From: Sphingomonas zeae
GTDB lineage: Bacteria > Pseudomonadota > Alphaproteobacteria > Sphingomonadales > Sphingomonadaceae
Assembly (NCBI RefSeq): GCF_014197135.1
Contig: NZ_JACIFA010000005.1
Span: 1 to 64,000 of the forward strand
Length of the DNA: 64,000 nt
Reading direction: 5' to 3'
The position numbers were made by a program, and so were the translations under genes. The notes under the pieces were generated by a model. That model was not told the origin of the DNA. It worked only from the letters and a program-made list of their open reading frames with translations, and ran no database searches. Positions 10,339 to 20,098 of the stretch are shown one piece after another. Position 1 is the first letter of the stretch. Each line of letters begins with the position of its first letter.

Positions 10339-11219
10339 GGCTTGTTGTCTCCGGCAGCCAGTTCCTTCTCGATGGAACGCGCCATATCGGCATATTGCGC
10401 TGGGGTTCGCCGTGTCGCCCGCCCAGAATAAAGCCCAGTCAGATAGCCCCAGTCGAACGCCGTCAGCTGCGCCGGAACGTCTCCGCCGCGAAACAGGGAC
10501 AGGATCGTGGCGGTACGATCCCCCTCCAAAGCGCTCGGCTGCGGATTGACGACCGCCAGCGTGCGCATCGCCGCGTAATCGGCGATCTGATCGATTCCGT
10601 GGCCCACGATGGAGGAGCGATCGATCAGGACGACCGCGGCCACGATCATCGACTGTATCGGCGCATCGATGCGGCTCGCACTCGGGATATGCAGCATGGG
10701 AAAACCACCTTCCCCCTGCACGAGTTTGTCGCCGTCCCGGCTGGCGATGGCGGTGATATGCCAGGCATGGACCGGGCCGGGATCATGCCGCAACGCCCGG
10801 ATCGTGGAATAAGGCAGGTCACCAAACATGCCGAGCCGGTGCTTGACCAGCCAATCGACCTGCGCCGCGCCGTTGTCGACGAACAGGATCAGGACGTTGG
10901 GCCGACATTTGCCCCCCGCCAGCGGAATTTTCAGCCGTTGGGCATTGGACAGCACGCGATCGGCGAGCAGCTTCCCGACCGACGACGCCAGACCCGCCGT
11001 CGCGACGCACAACGGCTCGTTCATGCGGGACAGGGGCTCGTCCGACGACCGCCGGATCGACAGGTCACGCACCCATTTGTCGACGACCGCCCGCGTGGGC
11101 AGCGGTCGGGCCGTGACGACGACGGGATCGCCCGTCGTCTGCGCCGTCGCCGATACCGCCGTAAAAGACCCTGCCATCAAGGCAAGCCATGCCAAAGTCG
11201 TCCTGACCGTCCTTCGCAT
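10335..11219 (-). CDS. Secreted protein of unknown function
   Basis: 294 residues with a clear signal peptide (about 1-27, MRRTVRTTLAWLALMAGSF..., cut after ATAQ). The mature part contains LCVATAGL, a GGKCRPNVLILFVDN strand, and IVGHGIDQIADYAAMRTLAVV. I recall similar unnamed secreted proteins in sphingomonads but no function. Two cysteines (in LCVAT and GGKC) could form a disulfide. It is 23 bp downstream of alaS on the same strand and overlaps the MATE gene, so it may belong to that transcript. Confidence 0.72.
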   Translation of the reverse strand: MRRTVRTTLAWLALMAGSFTAVSATAQTTGDPVVVTARPLPTRAVVDKWVRDLSIRRSSDEPLSRMNEPLCVATAGLASSVGKLLADRVLSNAQRLKIPLAGGKCRPNVLILFVDNGAAQVDWLVKHRLGMFGDLPYSTIRALRHDPGPVHAWHITAIASRDGDKLVQGEGGFPMLHIPSASRIDAPIQSMIVAAVVLIDRSSIVGHGIDQIADYAAMRTLAVVNPQPSALEGDRTATILSLFRGGDVPAQLTAFDWGYLTGLYSGRATRRTPAQYADMARSIEKELAAGDNKP

Positions 11220-11242
11220 GACTTGCCTCCATCTTCGTTGTT

Positions 11243-13891
11243 TCAGCCCGCGATCGCGTCCCGAACCGCCTGGACCGCTTCATCACCCTTAGTGCCGTCC
11301 GGGCCGCCGCCCTGGGCCATGTCGGGGCGACCGCCGCCGCCCTGCCCGCCCAGTGCCGCCACCGCCTTGCGCAGCAGGTCGACCGCATTGTGCTTGGCGG
11401 TCAGGTCGTCGGTGACACCGACCGCGACCGAGGCGCGGCCGTCGTTGATCGCGACCATCACCGCGACGCCCGAACCGCCCAGACGCTGCTTGGCGTCGTC
11501 CACCGCCCCACGCAGCCCCTTGGCCTCGAAGCCGTCGAGCACCTGGCCGATAAAGGCCACATCGCCGATCTGCTCGGGTCCGGCGGCCGCACCACCGGCA
11601 CCGCCACCCATGGCGAGCGCCTTCTTGGCCTCGGCCAGTTCGCGCTCCAGACGGCGGCGATCCTCGACCAGTGCGGCGATACGCGCGGGCACCTCGTCTG
11701 GCGTGGTCTTCAGCGTCGCGGCGGCGGCCTTCAGCATGTCGTCGCGGTGCGACAGATAGGCGCGCGCGCCCTCGCCGGTCAGCGCCTCGACCCGGCGAAC
11801 GCCGCTCGACACCGCGCCTTCCGACACGATCTTGAACACGCCGATCTCGCCCAGCGCATTGACGTGCGTGCCGCCGCACAATTCCAGCGAGTAGGTGCCA
11901 TCGGCGTCCTCGCCCATCGACACGACGCGAACCTCATCGCCATATTTCTCGCCGAACAGCGCCATCGCACCCATCTCGATCGCTTCGTCCGGGGTCATCA
12001 GCCGGGTGACGACCGGGCCATTGCCGCGCACCTGCTCGTTCACCCTCGTCTCGACCTCGGCAATGTCCTCGGCGGTCATACCGACCGGCTGCGAGAAGTC
12101 GAAACGCAGCCGCTCCGGCGCGACCAGCGAACCCTTCTGCGCGACATGCGTGCCCAGCCGCTGGCGAAGCGCTTCGTGCAGCAAGTGCGTCGCCGAGTGG
12201 TTGGCGCGGATCGCGGCGCGGCGATTGGTGTCGATGGCCAGCTTCACGCTGTCGCCGACCTTGATCCCGCCTTCCTGGATTTCGGCATTGTGCACGAACA
12301 CGCGGCCAAGCTGCTTGGAGGTATCGGTAACGACCGCCTTCAGCCCGGTCTCGCTGGAGATGGTGCCGCTGTCGCCGACCTGGCCGCCGCTCTCGCCATA
12401 GAAAGGCGTCTGGTTGACGATGATCGCGACGCTCTCGCCAGCGGCCGCGCTGTCGACCCGCGCGCCATCCTTGACCAGCGCCAGCACCTCGCCCTCGCCG
12501 GTGTCCGAGGCATAGCCCAGAAACTCGGTCGAGCCGGTTTCCTCGGCGATGTCGAACCAGACATCGTCCGACGCCTTGGCGCCCGAGCCCTTCCAGGCGG
12601 CGCGCGCGGCGCGCTTCTGCTCGGCCATCGCGGCATCGAAGCCCGCGCGGTCGACCGACAGGTTCTGCGCACGCAGCGCGTCCTCGGTCAAGTCATAGGG
12701 GAAGCCATAGGTGTCGTAGAGCTTGAACGCCGTCTCGCCCGCCAGCGTCGCGCCGGGCGCCATGCCCGCGGTCGCCTCGTCGAGCAGCTTCAACCCCTTG
12801 TCGAGCGTCTGGCGGAAGCGCGTCTCTTCCTGCTTCAACGTCGCTTCGATCAGCGGCTGCGCACGGACCAGTTCGGGATAGGCCGCGCCCATCTCCGACA
12901 CCAGCGCGGGGACCAGCCGGTGCATCAACGGCTCCTTGGCGCCCAGCAGATGCGCATGACGCATCGCGCGGCGCATGATGCGGCGCAGAACATAACCACG
13001 CCCCTCGTTCGCGGGCAGCACACCGTCCGCGACCAGGAAGCCCGCCGAGCGCAGATGGTCGGCGATGACACGGTGCGACGCCTTCTGGCCGTCCTCGGCC
13101 TTGGTGTGCGTCAGCTCGCACGAGGCGGCGATCAGCGCCTTGAAGGTGTCGGTGTCGTAATTGTCATGCACGCCCTGCAGCACGGCCGCGATCCGCTCCA
13201 GACCCATGCCGGTGTCGATCGACTTCTTGGGCAGCTCGCCGACGATCTCATTGGCTTCCTGCTCAAACTGCATGAAGACCAGGTTCCAGATCTCGACGAA
13301 TCGGTCGCCATCCTCTTCCGGGCTGCCGGGAGGGCCGCCATAGATATGGTCGCCATGGTCGTAGAAGATTTCCGAGCACGGACCGCACGGCCCATTCTCG
13401 CCCATCGCCCAGAAATTGTCCTTGGTCGGGATGCGGATGATCTTATGATCCGGCAGCCCGGCAATCTTCTTCCACAGCTCGAACGCCTCGTCGTCGGTGT
13501 GATAGACGGTGGCGGTCAGCTTTTCGGCCGGGATGCCCCAGACCTTGGTCAGCAGGGTCCAGGCATGGGTGATCGCCTGTTCCTTGAAATAGTCGCCGAA
13601 CGAGAAATTGCCCAGCATTTCAAAGAAGGTATGGTGGCGCGCGGTGTAGCCGACATTGTCGAGATCGTTATGCTTGCCACCCGCGCGCACGCACTTCTGC
13701 GAGCTGGTCGCGGTCGAATAGGGGCGCGACTCCAGGCCGGTGAACACGTTCTTGAACGGCACCATGCCCGCATTCACGAACATCAGCGTCGGATCGTTCT
13801 GCGGCACGAGCGGCGCGGAGGGCACGATCTGGTGCCCTTGCGAACCGAAATAGTCGAGAAAGCCGCGGCGGATGTCATTGGTCGAGGTCAT
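11243..13891 (-). CDS. alaS: Alanyl-tRNA synthetase
   Basis: 882 residues, the full bacterial length. It attaches alanine to tRNA-Ala. The class II catalytic core begins [20 protein letters not shown] and includes [13 protein letters not shown]. The editing domain carries [11 protein letters not shown] (HxxxH, about residue 565) and CGGTH (about 670), which together bind zinc and clear mischarged tRNA. The C-terminal DHHA1 region ends with [12 protein letters not shown]. No truncation or frameshift is seen. Confidence 0.98.
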   Translation of the reverse strand: MTSTNDIRRGFLDYFGSQGHQIVPSAPLVPQNDPTLMFVNAGMVPFKNVFTGLESRPYSTATSSQKCVRAGGKHNDLDNVGYTARHHTFFEMLGNFSFGDYFKEQAITHAWTLLTKVWGIPAEKLTATVYHTDDEAFELWKKIAGLPDHKIIRIPTKDNFWAMGENGPCGPCSEIFYDHGDHIYGGPPGSPEEDGDRFVEIWNLVFMQFEQEANEIVGELPKKSIDTGMGLERIAAVLQGVHDNYDTDTFKALIAASCELTHTKAEDGQKASHRVIADHLRSAGFLVADGVLPANEGRGYVLRRIMRRAMRHAHLLGAKEPLMHRLVPALVSEMGAAYPELVRAQPLIEATLKQEETRFRQTLDKGLKLLDEATAGMAPGATLAGETAFKLYDTYGFPYDLTEDALRAQNLSVDRAGFDAAMAEQKRAARAAWKGSGAKASDDVWFDIAEETGSTEFLGYASDTGEGEVLALVKDGARVDSAAAGESVAIIVNQTPFYGESGGQVGDSGTISSETGLKAVVTDTSKQLGRVFVHNAEIQEGGIKVGDSVKLAIDTNRRAAIRANHSATHLLHEALRQRLGTHVAQKGSLVAPERLRFDFSQPVGMTAEDIAEVETRVNEQVRGNGPVVTRLMTPDEAIEMGAMALFGEKYGDEVRVVSMGEDADGTYSLELCGGTHVNALGEIGVFKIVSEGAVSSGVRRVEALTGEGARAYLSHRDDMLKAAAATLKTTPDEVPARIAALVEDRRRLERELAEAKKALAMGGGAGGAAAGPEQIGDVAFIGQVLDGFEAKGLRGAVDDAKQRLGGSGVAVMVAINDGRASVAVGVTDDLTAKHNAVDLLRKAVAALGGQGGGGRPDMAQGGGPDGTKGDEAVQAVRDAIAG

Positions 13892-13979
13892 GGACGCGGC
13901 TTAGGCGAGGATTTGTCCTCGCTCAAGCGCCCGCGCGTTCGGGGCAGTTCATCGCACCGGCGCTTTGCCCGTTGCTGGC

Positions 13980-14603
13980 TCAGCGCAGTCCGCCGGGCAG
14001 GTCCTCCGCCGACAGGTCGATCTGGAGCACCCGCCGATGCCGTTCCGGCCTGGACCGCGCCGAGCCATGCAGGATGAGGGTGCGATAGAGCCAGACCGAA
14101 CCCGCCTCCGCCAGGCACATCGCCTCGCCGCAATCCGCCGCCACCGCCTCGATCGACGCTTCAGGGATCAGCCCCAGCCGGTGCGATCCCGGCGCGACCA
14201 GCAGCGGGGCATTGTCGGCATCGACCGGATCGAGGTGAAAGCGCACCGTCGCCATGCGCTCCAGCAGCGCAACGGGCGGCGCGACATGCACCCGTCCCCG
14301 CTTGACGGTCCAGGGGCCGAAGCCCGCGACCTCACGCCGTTCCGCCACCTCGATGGTCCGGTCCTGATGCCAGGCCAAGGCCCAGTTCGCGCCGTCCGCC
14401 TTGTCGAACAGCAGCGCACGAACCGGACGCATGGCCGGAGCCTGGTCGGCGATCAACCGCCGTACACCGGAGAGCGCCGCAGCCCGTGCCAGGTCGATCC
14501 GCTGGCCGGGGCGTCCGGCAGGCCAGTCCGCGAACAGTTCCGCCAATTCGGCGCGTTCCGCATGGGTAAGTCGTGGCCCAGAGCGTATAGCCCGCGTCGT
14601 CAA
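13980..14603 (-). CDS. Phytanoyl-CoA dioxygenase (PhyH)-family protein
   Basis: 207 residues. The Fe(II)/2-oxoglutarate oxygenase ligands are visible: His and Asp in WHQDRT, a distal His in LILHGSARS, and an Arg in RRVLQID for 2-oxoglutarate. It probably hydroxylates a small molecule; the substrate is unknown. The only plausible start is TTG 14603, 9 bp after the stop of the M24 peptidase gene and weakly preceded by a ribosome binding site, so translation may depend on the upstream gene. Confidence 0.78.
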   Translation of the reverse strand: MTTRAIRSGPRLTHAERAELAELFADWPAGRPGQRIDLARAAALSGVRRLIADQAPAMRPVRALLFDKADGANWALAWHQDRTIEVAERREVAGFGPWTVKRGRVHVAPPVALLERMATVRFHLDPVDADNAPLLVAPGSHRLGLIPEASIEAVAADCGEAMCLAEAGSVWLYRTLILHGSARSRPERHRRVLQIDLSAEDLPGGLR

Positions 14604-14612
14604 GTGCTGCGC

Positions 14613-15869
14613 TCACCCGATCGGCGCCTCGATCGCCTGGGGCGGCGTCGAGAACCAGACCGGCCCCGCCTCCGTCATGTGGAAGCAATCCTCCAACCGG
14701 ATGCCGAACTTGCCCGGCAGATAGAGGCCTGGTTCGTTGGAAAAGCACATACCCGGCGCCAGCGGCGTCGCTTCGCCCCGCACCAGGTTGACCGGCTCAT
14801 GCCCGTCCAGGCCGATGCCGTGCCCGGTTCGGTGCGACAGGCCGGGCAGGCGATAGCCGGGGCCATAGCCTTGGGCTTCATAGAAGCGCCGCACCGCGTC
14901 GTCGATGCTGCCGGCCGGCGCGCCGATCCGCGCCGCCGCCCGCGCGACCCGCTGGCCCTTTGCCACGGTGTTCCAGACCTTGCGCTGCTCCGCGCTCGGG
15001 GCGCCATGGACCCAGCTTCGCGACACGTCCGACTGATAGCCCTGGACAGTGCAGCCACAGTCCATCAGCACGACCTGGCCCTCCGCCACCCGGTGAACCT
15101 GCTTGCTGCCATGCGGATAGGCCGAGGCTTCGCCGATCAGCGCCATGCTGAATTCGGGCGCGCCGCCCAGTTTGCGGGTTGCCGCGCTCATCAGCGCGCC
15201 GACCTCCGTACCGGTCATCCCCGCCTCGACGCGGGGGTAGACCCAGCGATAGGCGGCCATCGTCACATCGGTCGCCAGTTGCATCAGCGCAATCTCGGCA
15301 GGGGTCTTCACCATCCGGCACCCACGCACCACAGGATTGGCCGAGACGAGGCGAGCGCCGGGCAACGCCTTTTGCAGTCCGTCGAACGCGAAGAAGCGCG
15401 CCGTCTCCTCGATGCCGACCGGGCGTTCCGCGAGCTTGCGGTCGCGTAGAAAGCCCGCGACGATCGCCAGCGGGTTCTGATCCTCCTGCCACACGCGCAC
15501 CTCAGCGGGTACGGCCAGTGTTTCGCGGACCGAGGGTTCCTCGAAAAAGGGCGTGACGATGCACGGCTCGCCCTCGACCGGCAGGATCGCGGCGGTCAGC
15601 CGTTCGCTGCGGCCCCAGCGCACGCCGGTGAAATAGATCATGCTCGATCCCGGCTCGATCAGGATCGCGCCGATCCCATTCGCCTTCATCAGGCTTTGTG
15701 CTCGCGTCAATCGCCGCGCCCGCTCCTCCGGGCCGATCGGCACCGCGCCGCCGGTCATGTCCGACAGCGCCGACAGATCGGGCTCGGCCGCGCGCAGCAG
15801 GCCCGGCCGGACGAGGAACGGCAGGGCGGCGGCCGCGATCATCGCGCGGCGGGATAACGTGGTCTGCAT
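14613..15869 (-). CDS. M24-family metallopeptidase (Xaa-Pro aminopeptidase-like), Tat-exported
   Basis: 418 residues. The N-terminus (SRRAMIAAAALPFLV) is a twin-arginine signal, so the folded enzyme should be exported. A creatinase/aminopeptidase P N-terminal domain covers about 35-175. The pita-bread domain has the metal ligands: Asp in VLMDCGC, Asp in YQSDVSRSW, His in HRTGHGIGLDGHE, Glu in FSNEPGLYLPG and Glu in GIRLED. It probably removes N-terminal residues next to proline from peptides. It is upstream of the PhyH-like gene (9-bp gap) and divergent from the symporter. Confidence 0.9.
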   Translation of the reverse strand: MQTTLSRRAMIAAAALPFLVRPGLLRAAEPDLSALSDMTGGAVPIGPEERARRLTRAQSLMKANGIGAILIEPGSSMIYFTGVRWGRSERLTAAILPVEGEPCIVTPFFEEPSVRETLAVPAEVRVWQEDQNPLAIVAGFLRDRKLAERPVGIEETARFFAFDGLQKALPGARLVSANPVVRGCRMVKTPAEIALMQLATDVTMAAYRWVYPRVEAGMTGTEVGALMSAATRKLGGAPEFSMALIGEASAYPHGSKQVHRVAEGQVVLMDCGCTVQGYQSDVSRSWVHGAPSAEQRKVWNTVAKGQRVARAAARIGAPAGSIDDAVRRFYEAQGYGPGYRLPGLSHRTGHGIGLDGHEPVNLVRGEATPLAPGMCFSNEPGLYLPGKFGIRLEDCFHMTEAGPVWFSTPPQAIEAPIG

Positions 15870-15945
15870 GACCGTGACGATAGAATTCTTGACCTGAGCG
15901 CCGCAATGCCCTTGGCTCCCGCGCAGATTTTAATTTGGGGTATGC

Positions 15946-17277
15946 ATGGCCAAGCGGCTGACCTTGTACATCTTCATCGGCCTCGTCCTGGGGCTCGTCG
16001 TGGGGCTTTCGCTCAACCTGTCGCTGAACGACGGCAGTGCGGAGGCGGCGGCACAATTGAAGACGATCGCCAGCTATTTCGCGATCGTCACCGGCCTGTT
16101 CCTGCGGCTTATCAAGATGATTATCGCGCCGCTGGTCTTTGCGACCCTGGTGTCGGGCATTGCGCAGATGGGCGATACCAAGGCGCTGGGCCGGATCGGC
16201 GTGCGCTCGCTCGCCTGGTTCATCTCGGCCAGCCTCGTGTCGCTCAGCCTGGGCATGTTGCTGGTCAACCTGCTGCATCCGGGCGTCGGCCTGAACCTCC
16301 CGCTTCCCGCCGTCACCGCCGATACTGGGGTCGTGAAGGCCGGGTTCGACCTGCAGAAATTCGTCACCCACCTCGTCCCCGCCTCGCTGATCGACGCGAT
16401 GGCGACCAACGAGGTGCTCCAGATCGTCATCGGATCGCTGTTCCTGGGCGTCGCGATCACGGCGGTCGGCGAGCGCGCCGCGCCACTCGTCCGCGCGGTC
16501 GACGCACTCGTGGCGGTGATGCTGCAAGTGACGGACTATGTCATGCGGGTCGCGCCGATCGCGGTGTTCGCCGCCGTCGCGGGAACGCTGACCGAACAAG
16601 GCCCGTCGGTGATCGGCAAGCTCGCCATCTTCATGGGCAGCTTCTATCTGGGCCTCATTCTGCTGTGGTGCGTTCTGCTCGGCGTTGCCGCTCTGTTCAT
16701 TGGCCCACGCGTTCGCGACCTCATAGCGCATATCCGCGCACCGCTGATCCTTGCCTTTTCGACCGCCTCGTCCGAGGCCGCTTATCCCCGCATCCTGGAG
16801 GGGCTGGACCGGTTCGGCGTGCCGCCGCGCATCGCCAGCTTCGTTCTGCCGCTGGGCTACTCGTTCAACCTCGACGGCTCGATGATGTACATGACCTTCG
16901 CGTCGCTGTTCATCGCGCAGGCTTACGGCATCGATCTATCGATCGGGCAGCAAATCACGATGCTGCTGGTTCTGATGGTCACGTCGAAGGGGATTGCGGG
17001 CGTGCCGCGCGCCTCGCTCGTCGTGATCGCGGCGACCATGCCGATGTTCAACATTCCCGAGGCCGGGCTGCTGCTGATCCTGGCGGTGGACCATTTCCTC
17101 GATATGGGGCGCTCGGCGACCAATGTGATCGGCAATGCGGTGGCGAGCGCGGTCATCGCCAAATGGGAAGGGCCGCTGGATCCGCCCGAACCGGTCGATG
17201 TATCTTCGCTTCACGCCCCCTCGGGCACGCCCGCCGAGCCGGCGCCCGACAGCTTCCGCCAGATCGGGGGGCATTGA
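15946..17277 (+). CDS. Dicarboxylate/amino acid:cation symporter (DAACS family, GltP/DctA-like)
   Basis: 443 residues with eight or more helices and two re-entrant loops. Signature stretches are the serine-rich AFSTASSEAAYPRILE (about 270), FVLPLGYSFNLDGSMMYM and DMGRSATNVIGNAVASAVIAKW near the C-terminus. It imports C4-dicarboxylates or acidic/neutral amino acids with Na+ or H+; the exact substrate cannot be read from sequence. It is convergent with the GST gene, with a strong stem-loop between them. Confidence 0.93.
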   Translation: MAKRLTLYIFIGLVLGLVVGLSLNLSLNDGSAEAAAQLKTIASYFAIVTGLFLRLIKMIIAPLVFATLVSGIAQMGDTKALGRIGVRSLAWFISASLVSLSLGMLLVNLLHPGVGLNLPLPAVTADTGVVKAGFDLQKFVTHLVPASLIDAMATNEVLQIVIGSLFLGVAITAVGERAAPLVRAVDALVAVMLQVTDYVMRVAPIAVFAAVAGTLTEQGPSVIGKLAIFMGSFYLGLILLWCVLLGVAALFIGPRVRDLIAHIRAPLILAFSTASSEAAYPRILEGLDRFGVPPRIASFVLPLGYSFNLDGSMMYMTFASLFIAQAYGIDLSIGQQITMLLVLMVTSKGIAGVPRASLVVIAATMPMFNIPEAGLLLILAVDHFLDMGRSATNVIGNAVASAVIAKWEGPLDPPEPVDVSSLHAPSGTPAEPAPDSFRQIGGH

Positions 17278-17282
17278 TCGCC

Positions 17283-17315
17283 GGACCCTATGCCTCACGC
17301 ATAGGCATAGGGTCC
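17283..17315. terminator. Stem-loop between convergent symporter and GST genes
   Basis: GGACCCTATGCC (17283-17294), a 9-base loop, GGCATAGGGTCC (17304-17315): a perfect 12-bp stem. It lies just after the symporter stop and overlaps the last codons of the GST gene. There is no U-run on either side, so it may act as a transcription/decay barrier rather than a classic intrinsic terminator. Confidence 0.65.
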
Positions 17316-17921
17316 GCCCTTGGCGAGCGCCGCCTGATAGGCCGGGCGGGCGTGAATCCGCTCGAGCCAGGCAATGGTCGCGGGGCGGCGCTCGTCCAGC
17401 CCGGCGCGCGATCGGGCGGCCTCCAGCGGAAAGCTCATGATGATGTCGGCCGCCGTCATCTGCTCGCCCGCGAACCAGGGCGAACGCGCCAGTTCACTTT
17501 CGACATAATCGAGATGGCGGTCGACCATCGGCCGGAAGCGCTTCACCGCCGCCTTGCCCATCACGGGAATGCGGCTGAGTACCAGCAGCACGAACAATGG
17601 CGGCATAAGCGACCCTTCCGCATAATGGAGCCAGAAGCGCCAGCGCTGCATCGCCTCACGGTGCGCTGGTGGCCCCAGGCGGCCATCCCCCTTGCCCACT
17701 AGATATTCGATGATCGCGCCCGTCTCCGCGATGACCAGCCCATCATCCTCGATCAACGGCGACTTGCCGAGCGGGTGCACGGCGCGGAGCTCGCGGGGCG
17801 CCAGCATCGTCTTGGGATCCCGCGCATAGCGTTTGACCTCATAGGGAAGGCCCAGTTCCTCCAGCATCCACAGGATGCGCTGTGACCGACTGTTTTCAAG
17901 ATGATGAACGATGATGGTCAT
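17295..17921 (-). CDS. Glutathione S-transferase
   Basis: 208 residues from ATG 17921 (MTIIVHHLENSRSQRILWML). The N-terminal thioredoxin-fold domain has the glutathione-binding turn HPLGKSPLIEDDGLVIAETGAI (cis-Pro near LGKSPL and the ET/S-type ETGA motif). The C-terminal helical domain has the conserved MTAADIIMSFPLEAA. It conjugates or reduces substrates with glutathione in the cytosol. An upstream in-frame start at 18014 would add 31 residues and reach almost to the methyltransferase stop; it is not favoured. Confidence 0.9.
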   Translation of the reverse strand: MTIIVHHLENSRSQRILWMLEELGLPYEVKRYARDPKTMLAPRELRAVHPLGKSPLIEDDGLVIAETGAIIEYLVGKGDGRLGPPAHREAMQRWRFWLHYAEGSLMPPLFVLLVLSRIPVMGKAAVKRFRPMVDRHLDYVESELARSPWFAGEQMTAADIIMSFPLEAARSRAGLDERRPATIAWLERIHARPAYQAALAKGGPYAYA

Positions 17922-18022
17922 GGCTGTTTCCCATATTCGGGCACGACAACGCGTCAGGCGGGGAAGCGGGTTCACGAATGGGGTCCCTGTGCCAGGCGAG
18001 ATAAGGCCCGACATCGTCGCCG

Positions 18023-18856
18023 TCAGGCAGCGCTCAATCGCCAGATCCAGGCGGACGCGGGCAGCGCGATCCTGTCACCCACCCGGTAGCCCGCCAAGGC
18101 GTCGCGCAATCGACCCTCGATCCGCGCCCGTTCGTCGGGTGCTGCCTGCGCCATGGCGCGCGCGGCGGGACCTATGCGGGAGAGGAAAGCCAGCGCATCC
18201 CCAAGTGGGTCAGCCCCTCCACCCACGACATAATCGAACGGCACGCGCGTCGCGAGGTCAGGCCGCCATCCGGCTTGTGTCAGCCACCGTTCGACCTGTT
18301 CCAAGTCGGCAAAGGCGAAGGGACCCGGCTGATAGCCGGCTTCGGGCGCGGGAGGCGCCCCGATGGCCTCGTCCGCGATGGTCGCGAATATATTGCGCGA
18401 TCGGTCGTCGAAGCAGGAAAAGACCATCCGAGCTCCATCCCGCGCCGCCGCGCGCAGACCGGCAAAAGCCGCAACGGGATCGGCAAAGAACATCACCCCA
18501 TGGCGGGAGACCAACAGGTCGAACGGCCCTTCGCGCGCCGCCACGGCAACCGCATCACCGCACAGGAACTGCGGACCATCGGCAAGGGCTTCGCGATCGC
18601 GCCCTCGCGCAAGAGCGACCAGCTCCGAGGACAAGTCGACCCCGGTGATGCGAAGGGCGGGTCGCGCCGCATGCAGCGCCAGGCTGGTCGACCCGGCTCC
18701 GCTGCCGATATCAAGTACGGCGCCCGTGTCCGGCGCAACGCTGACGATGGCCGCGTCGAGATGCCGGGCGAGATCGGCCAGGCTGCGCTCTGTCCGACGC
18801 CACTCCGCAGCCCAGACATCGCCAATCTGGCCCTGCCAATCCATTCCGCTGGTCAT
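18023..18856 (-). CDS. Class I SAM-dependent methyltransferase
   Basis: 277 residues. Motif I (VLDIGSGAGSTSLAL) is at about 47-61, followed by the acidic loop ITGVDLSSEL, GDAVAVAA and FDLLVSRHGVMFFADP, the usual order in ubiE/small-molecule methyltransferases. The substrate is not recognisable. It is followed 101 bp later by the GST gene on the same strand and precedes the recA terminator region. Confidence 0.85.
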   Translation of the reverse strand: MTSGMDWQGQIGDVWAAEWRRTERSLADLARHLDAAIVSVAPDTGAVLDIGSGAGSTSLALHAARPALRITGVDLSSELVALARGRDREALADGPQFLCGDAVAVAAREGPFDLLVSRHGVMFFADPVAAFAGLRAAARDGARMVFSCFDDRSRNIFATIADEAIGAPPAPEAGYQPGPFAFADLEQVERWLTQAGWRPDLATRVPFDYVVGGGADPLGDALAFLSRIGPAARAMAQAAPDERARIEGRLRDALAGYRVGDRIALPASAWIWRLSAA

Positions 18857-18892
18857 AGCCCGCCTCGTCGTCCCCCCATATCGCGATACGGA

Positions 18893-18924
18893 TAAAAAAA
18901 CGGTCCGCCGTCACCGGCGGGCCG
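18893..18924 (-). terminator. Intrinsic terminator of recA
   Basis: On the - strand, 8 bp after the recA stop, CGGCCCGCCG, loop GTGA, CGGCGGACCG is followed by a run of seven T. The stem is 10 bp with one wobble/mismatch. A strong Rho-independent terminator. Confidence 0.85.
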
Positions 18925-18931
18925 CATGGCT

Positions 18932-20005
18932 TCAGATATCGTCCTCGGCATCGGGGCCGGTCATCATCTCCTCGGCCACCTTCTCGGTCCGCTGGCGGAT
19001 CGCCCGTTCCAGCCGGTCAGCCATGTCGGGGTTCTCGCGCAGATAATTCTTGGCGTTCTCACGCCCCTGCCCGATCCGTACCGAGTCGTAGGAGAACCAG
19101 CTGCCCGATTTCTCGACCAGCCCAGCCTTCACGCCCAGGTCCAGGATTTCGCCGATTTTCGAAATGCCTTCGCCATACATGATGTCGAATTCGACCTGCT
19201 TGAACGGCGGTGCGACCTTGTTCTTCACCACCTTCACGCGAGTCGTGTTGCCGGTGATGTCCTCGCGATCCTTGATCTGACCGGTACGACGGATGTCAAG
19301 CCGGACCGAGGCATAGAATTTCAGCGCGTTGCCGCCCGTCGTCGTCTCCGGATTGCCGTACATCACGCCGATCTTCATGCGCAGCTGGTTGATGAAGATC
19401 ACCATGCAGCGCGAACGGCTGATGGAGCCGGTGAGCTTGCGAAGCGACTGCGACATCAGACGGGCCTGAAGGCCGACATGGCTGTCGCCCATCTCACCCT
19501 CGATCTCGGCGCGCGGCACCAGGGCTGCCACCGAGTCGACCACCAGCACGTCGATCGCGTTCGAGCGGACCAGCGTATCGGTGATTTCCAGCGCCTGCTC
19601 GCCGGTATCCGGTTGCGACACAATCAGTTCGTCGATGTTGACGCCCAGCTTCTTGGCATAGACAGGGTCGAGTGCGTGTTCGGCGTCGACAAAGGCGGCG
19701 GTGCCACCCATCTTCTGCGCCTCGGCGATGACATGCAGCGCCAGCGTGGTCTTGCCCGACGATTCAGGCCCATAAACCTCGATCACGCGGCCGCGCGGCA
19801 AGCCACCGACGCCCAGCGCGATGTCGAGGCCGAGCGAGCCGGTCGAGATCGCCTCGACCTGCATCGCCTCCTTCTGCCCCAGCTTCATCGCCGAGCCCTT
19901 GCCGAATGCCCGGTCGATCTGGGCGAGTGCGGCGTCCAGCGCCTTTTGCCGGTCTGCGTTTGCGGTTGCCATGCCTGTTTCGATCACTTTCAGATTGGCG
20001 GCCAT
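18932..20005 (-). CDS. recA: Recombinase A
   Basis: 357 residues, normal length. It forms filaments on single-stranded DNA, drives strand exchange and triggers LexA self-cleavage in the SOS response. Walker A GPESSGKT is at 79-86; other hallmarks are [16 protein letters not shown] and the L2/Walker B region ([22 protein letters not shown]). The acidic C-terminal tail ends in PDAEDDI. ATG 20005 is preceded by GAGGGAAGC. A promoter and LexA box lie just upstream, and a terminator follows the stop. Confidence 0.98.
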   Translation of the reverse strand: MAANLKVIETGMATANADRQKALDAALAQIDRAFGKGSAMKLGQKEAMQVEAISTGSLGLDIALGVGGLPRGRVIEVYGPESSGKTTLALHVIAEAQKMGGTAAFVDAEHALDPVYAKKLGVNIDELIVSQPDTGEQALEITDTLVRSNAIDVLVVDSVAALVPRAEIEGEMGDSHVGLQARLMSQSLRKLTGSISRSRCMVIFINQLRMKIGVMYGNPETTTGGNALKFYASVRLDIRRTGQIKDREDITGNTTRVKVVKNKVAPPFKQVEFDIMYGEGISKIGEILDLGVKAGLVEKSGSWFSYDSVRIGQGRENAKNYLRENPDMADRLERAIRQRTEKVAEEMMTGPDAEDDI

Positions 20006-20055
20006 CAGATGCTTCCCTCGCTAGACCAACCTGGTGGTCCATTCAACGCATCTGC

Positions 20056-20084
20056 AATGTATGCGCTTTGTTCCACGAGAACAA
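20056..20084 (-). promoter_or_regulatory. Predicted sigma-70 promoter of recA
   Basis: On the - strand TTGTTC (20084-20079), a 17-base spacer, TACATT (20061-20056). The -35 overlaps the LexA box, an arrangement in which LexA would block polymerase. The start of transcription would be near 20049, about 44 nt before the start codon. Confidence 0.65.
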
Positions 20085-20093
20085 GATGCGAAC
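20079..20093 (-). promoter_or_regulatory. LexA (SOS) box, alphaproteobacterial direct-repeat type
   Basis: On the - strand GTTC-GCATCTT-GTTC (20093-20079), a perfect match to the alphaproteobacterial LexA consensus GTTC-N7-GTTC, located in the short gap between ispE and recA and covering the recA -35. The GAAC half at 20079-20082 is also part of a GTTC-CACGA-GAAC palindrome (20070-20082). Confidence 0.85.
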
Positions 20094-20098
20094 AAAGC

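Noticed and set aside
11390..14077. 895-codon open frame antisense to alaS
   Set aside because: Arises from the codon bias of a GC-rich gene read on the other strand; composition is Arg/His/Gln-rich with no domain, and alaS is certain.
15502..16731. 409-codon frame on the - strand over the symporter start
   Set aside because: Gln/Glu/Arg-rich shadow; the DAACS symporter on the + strand has clear family motifs.
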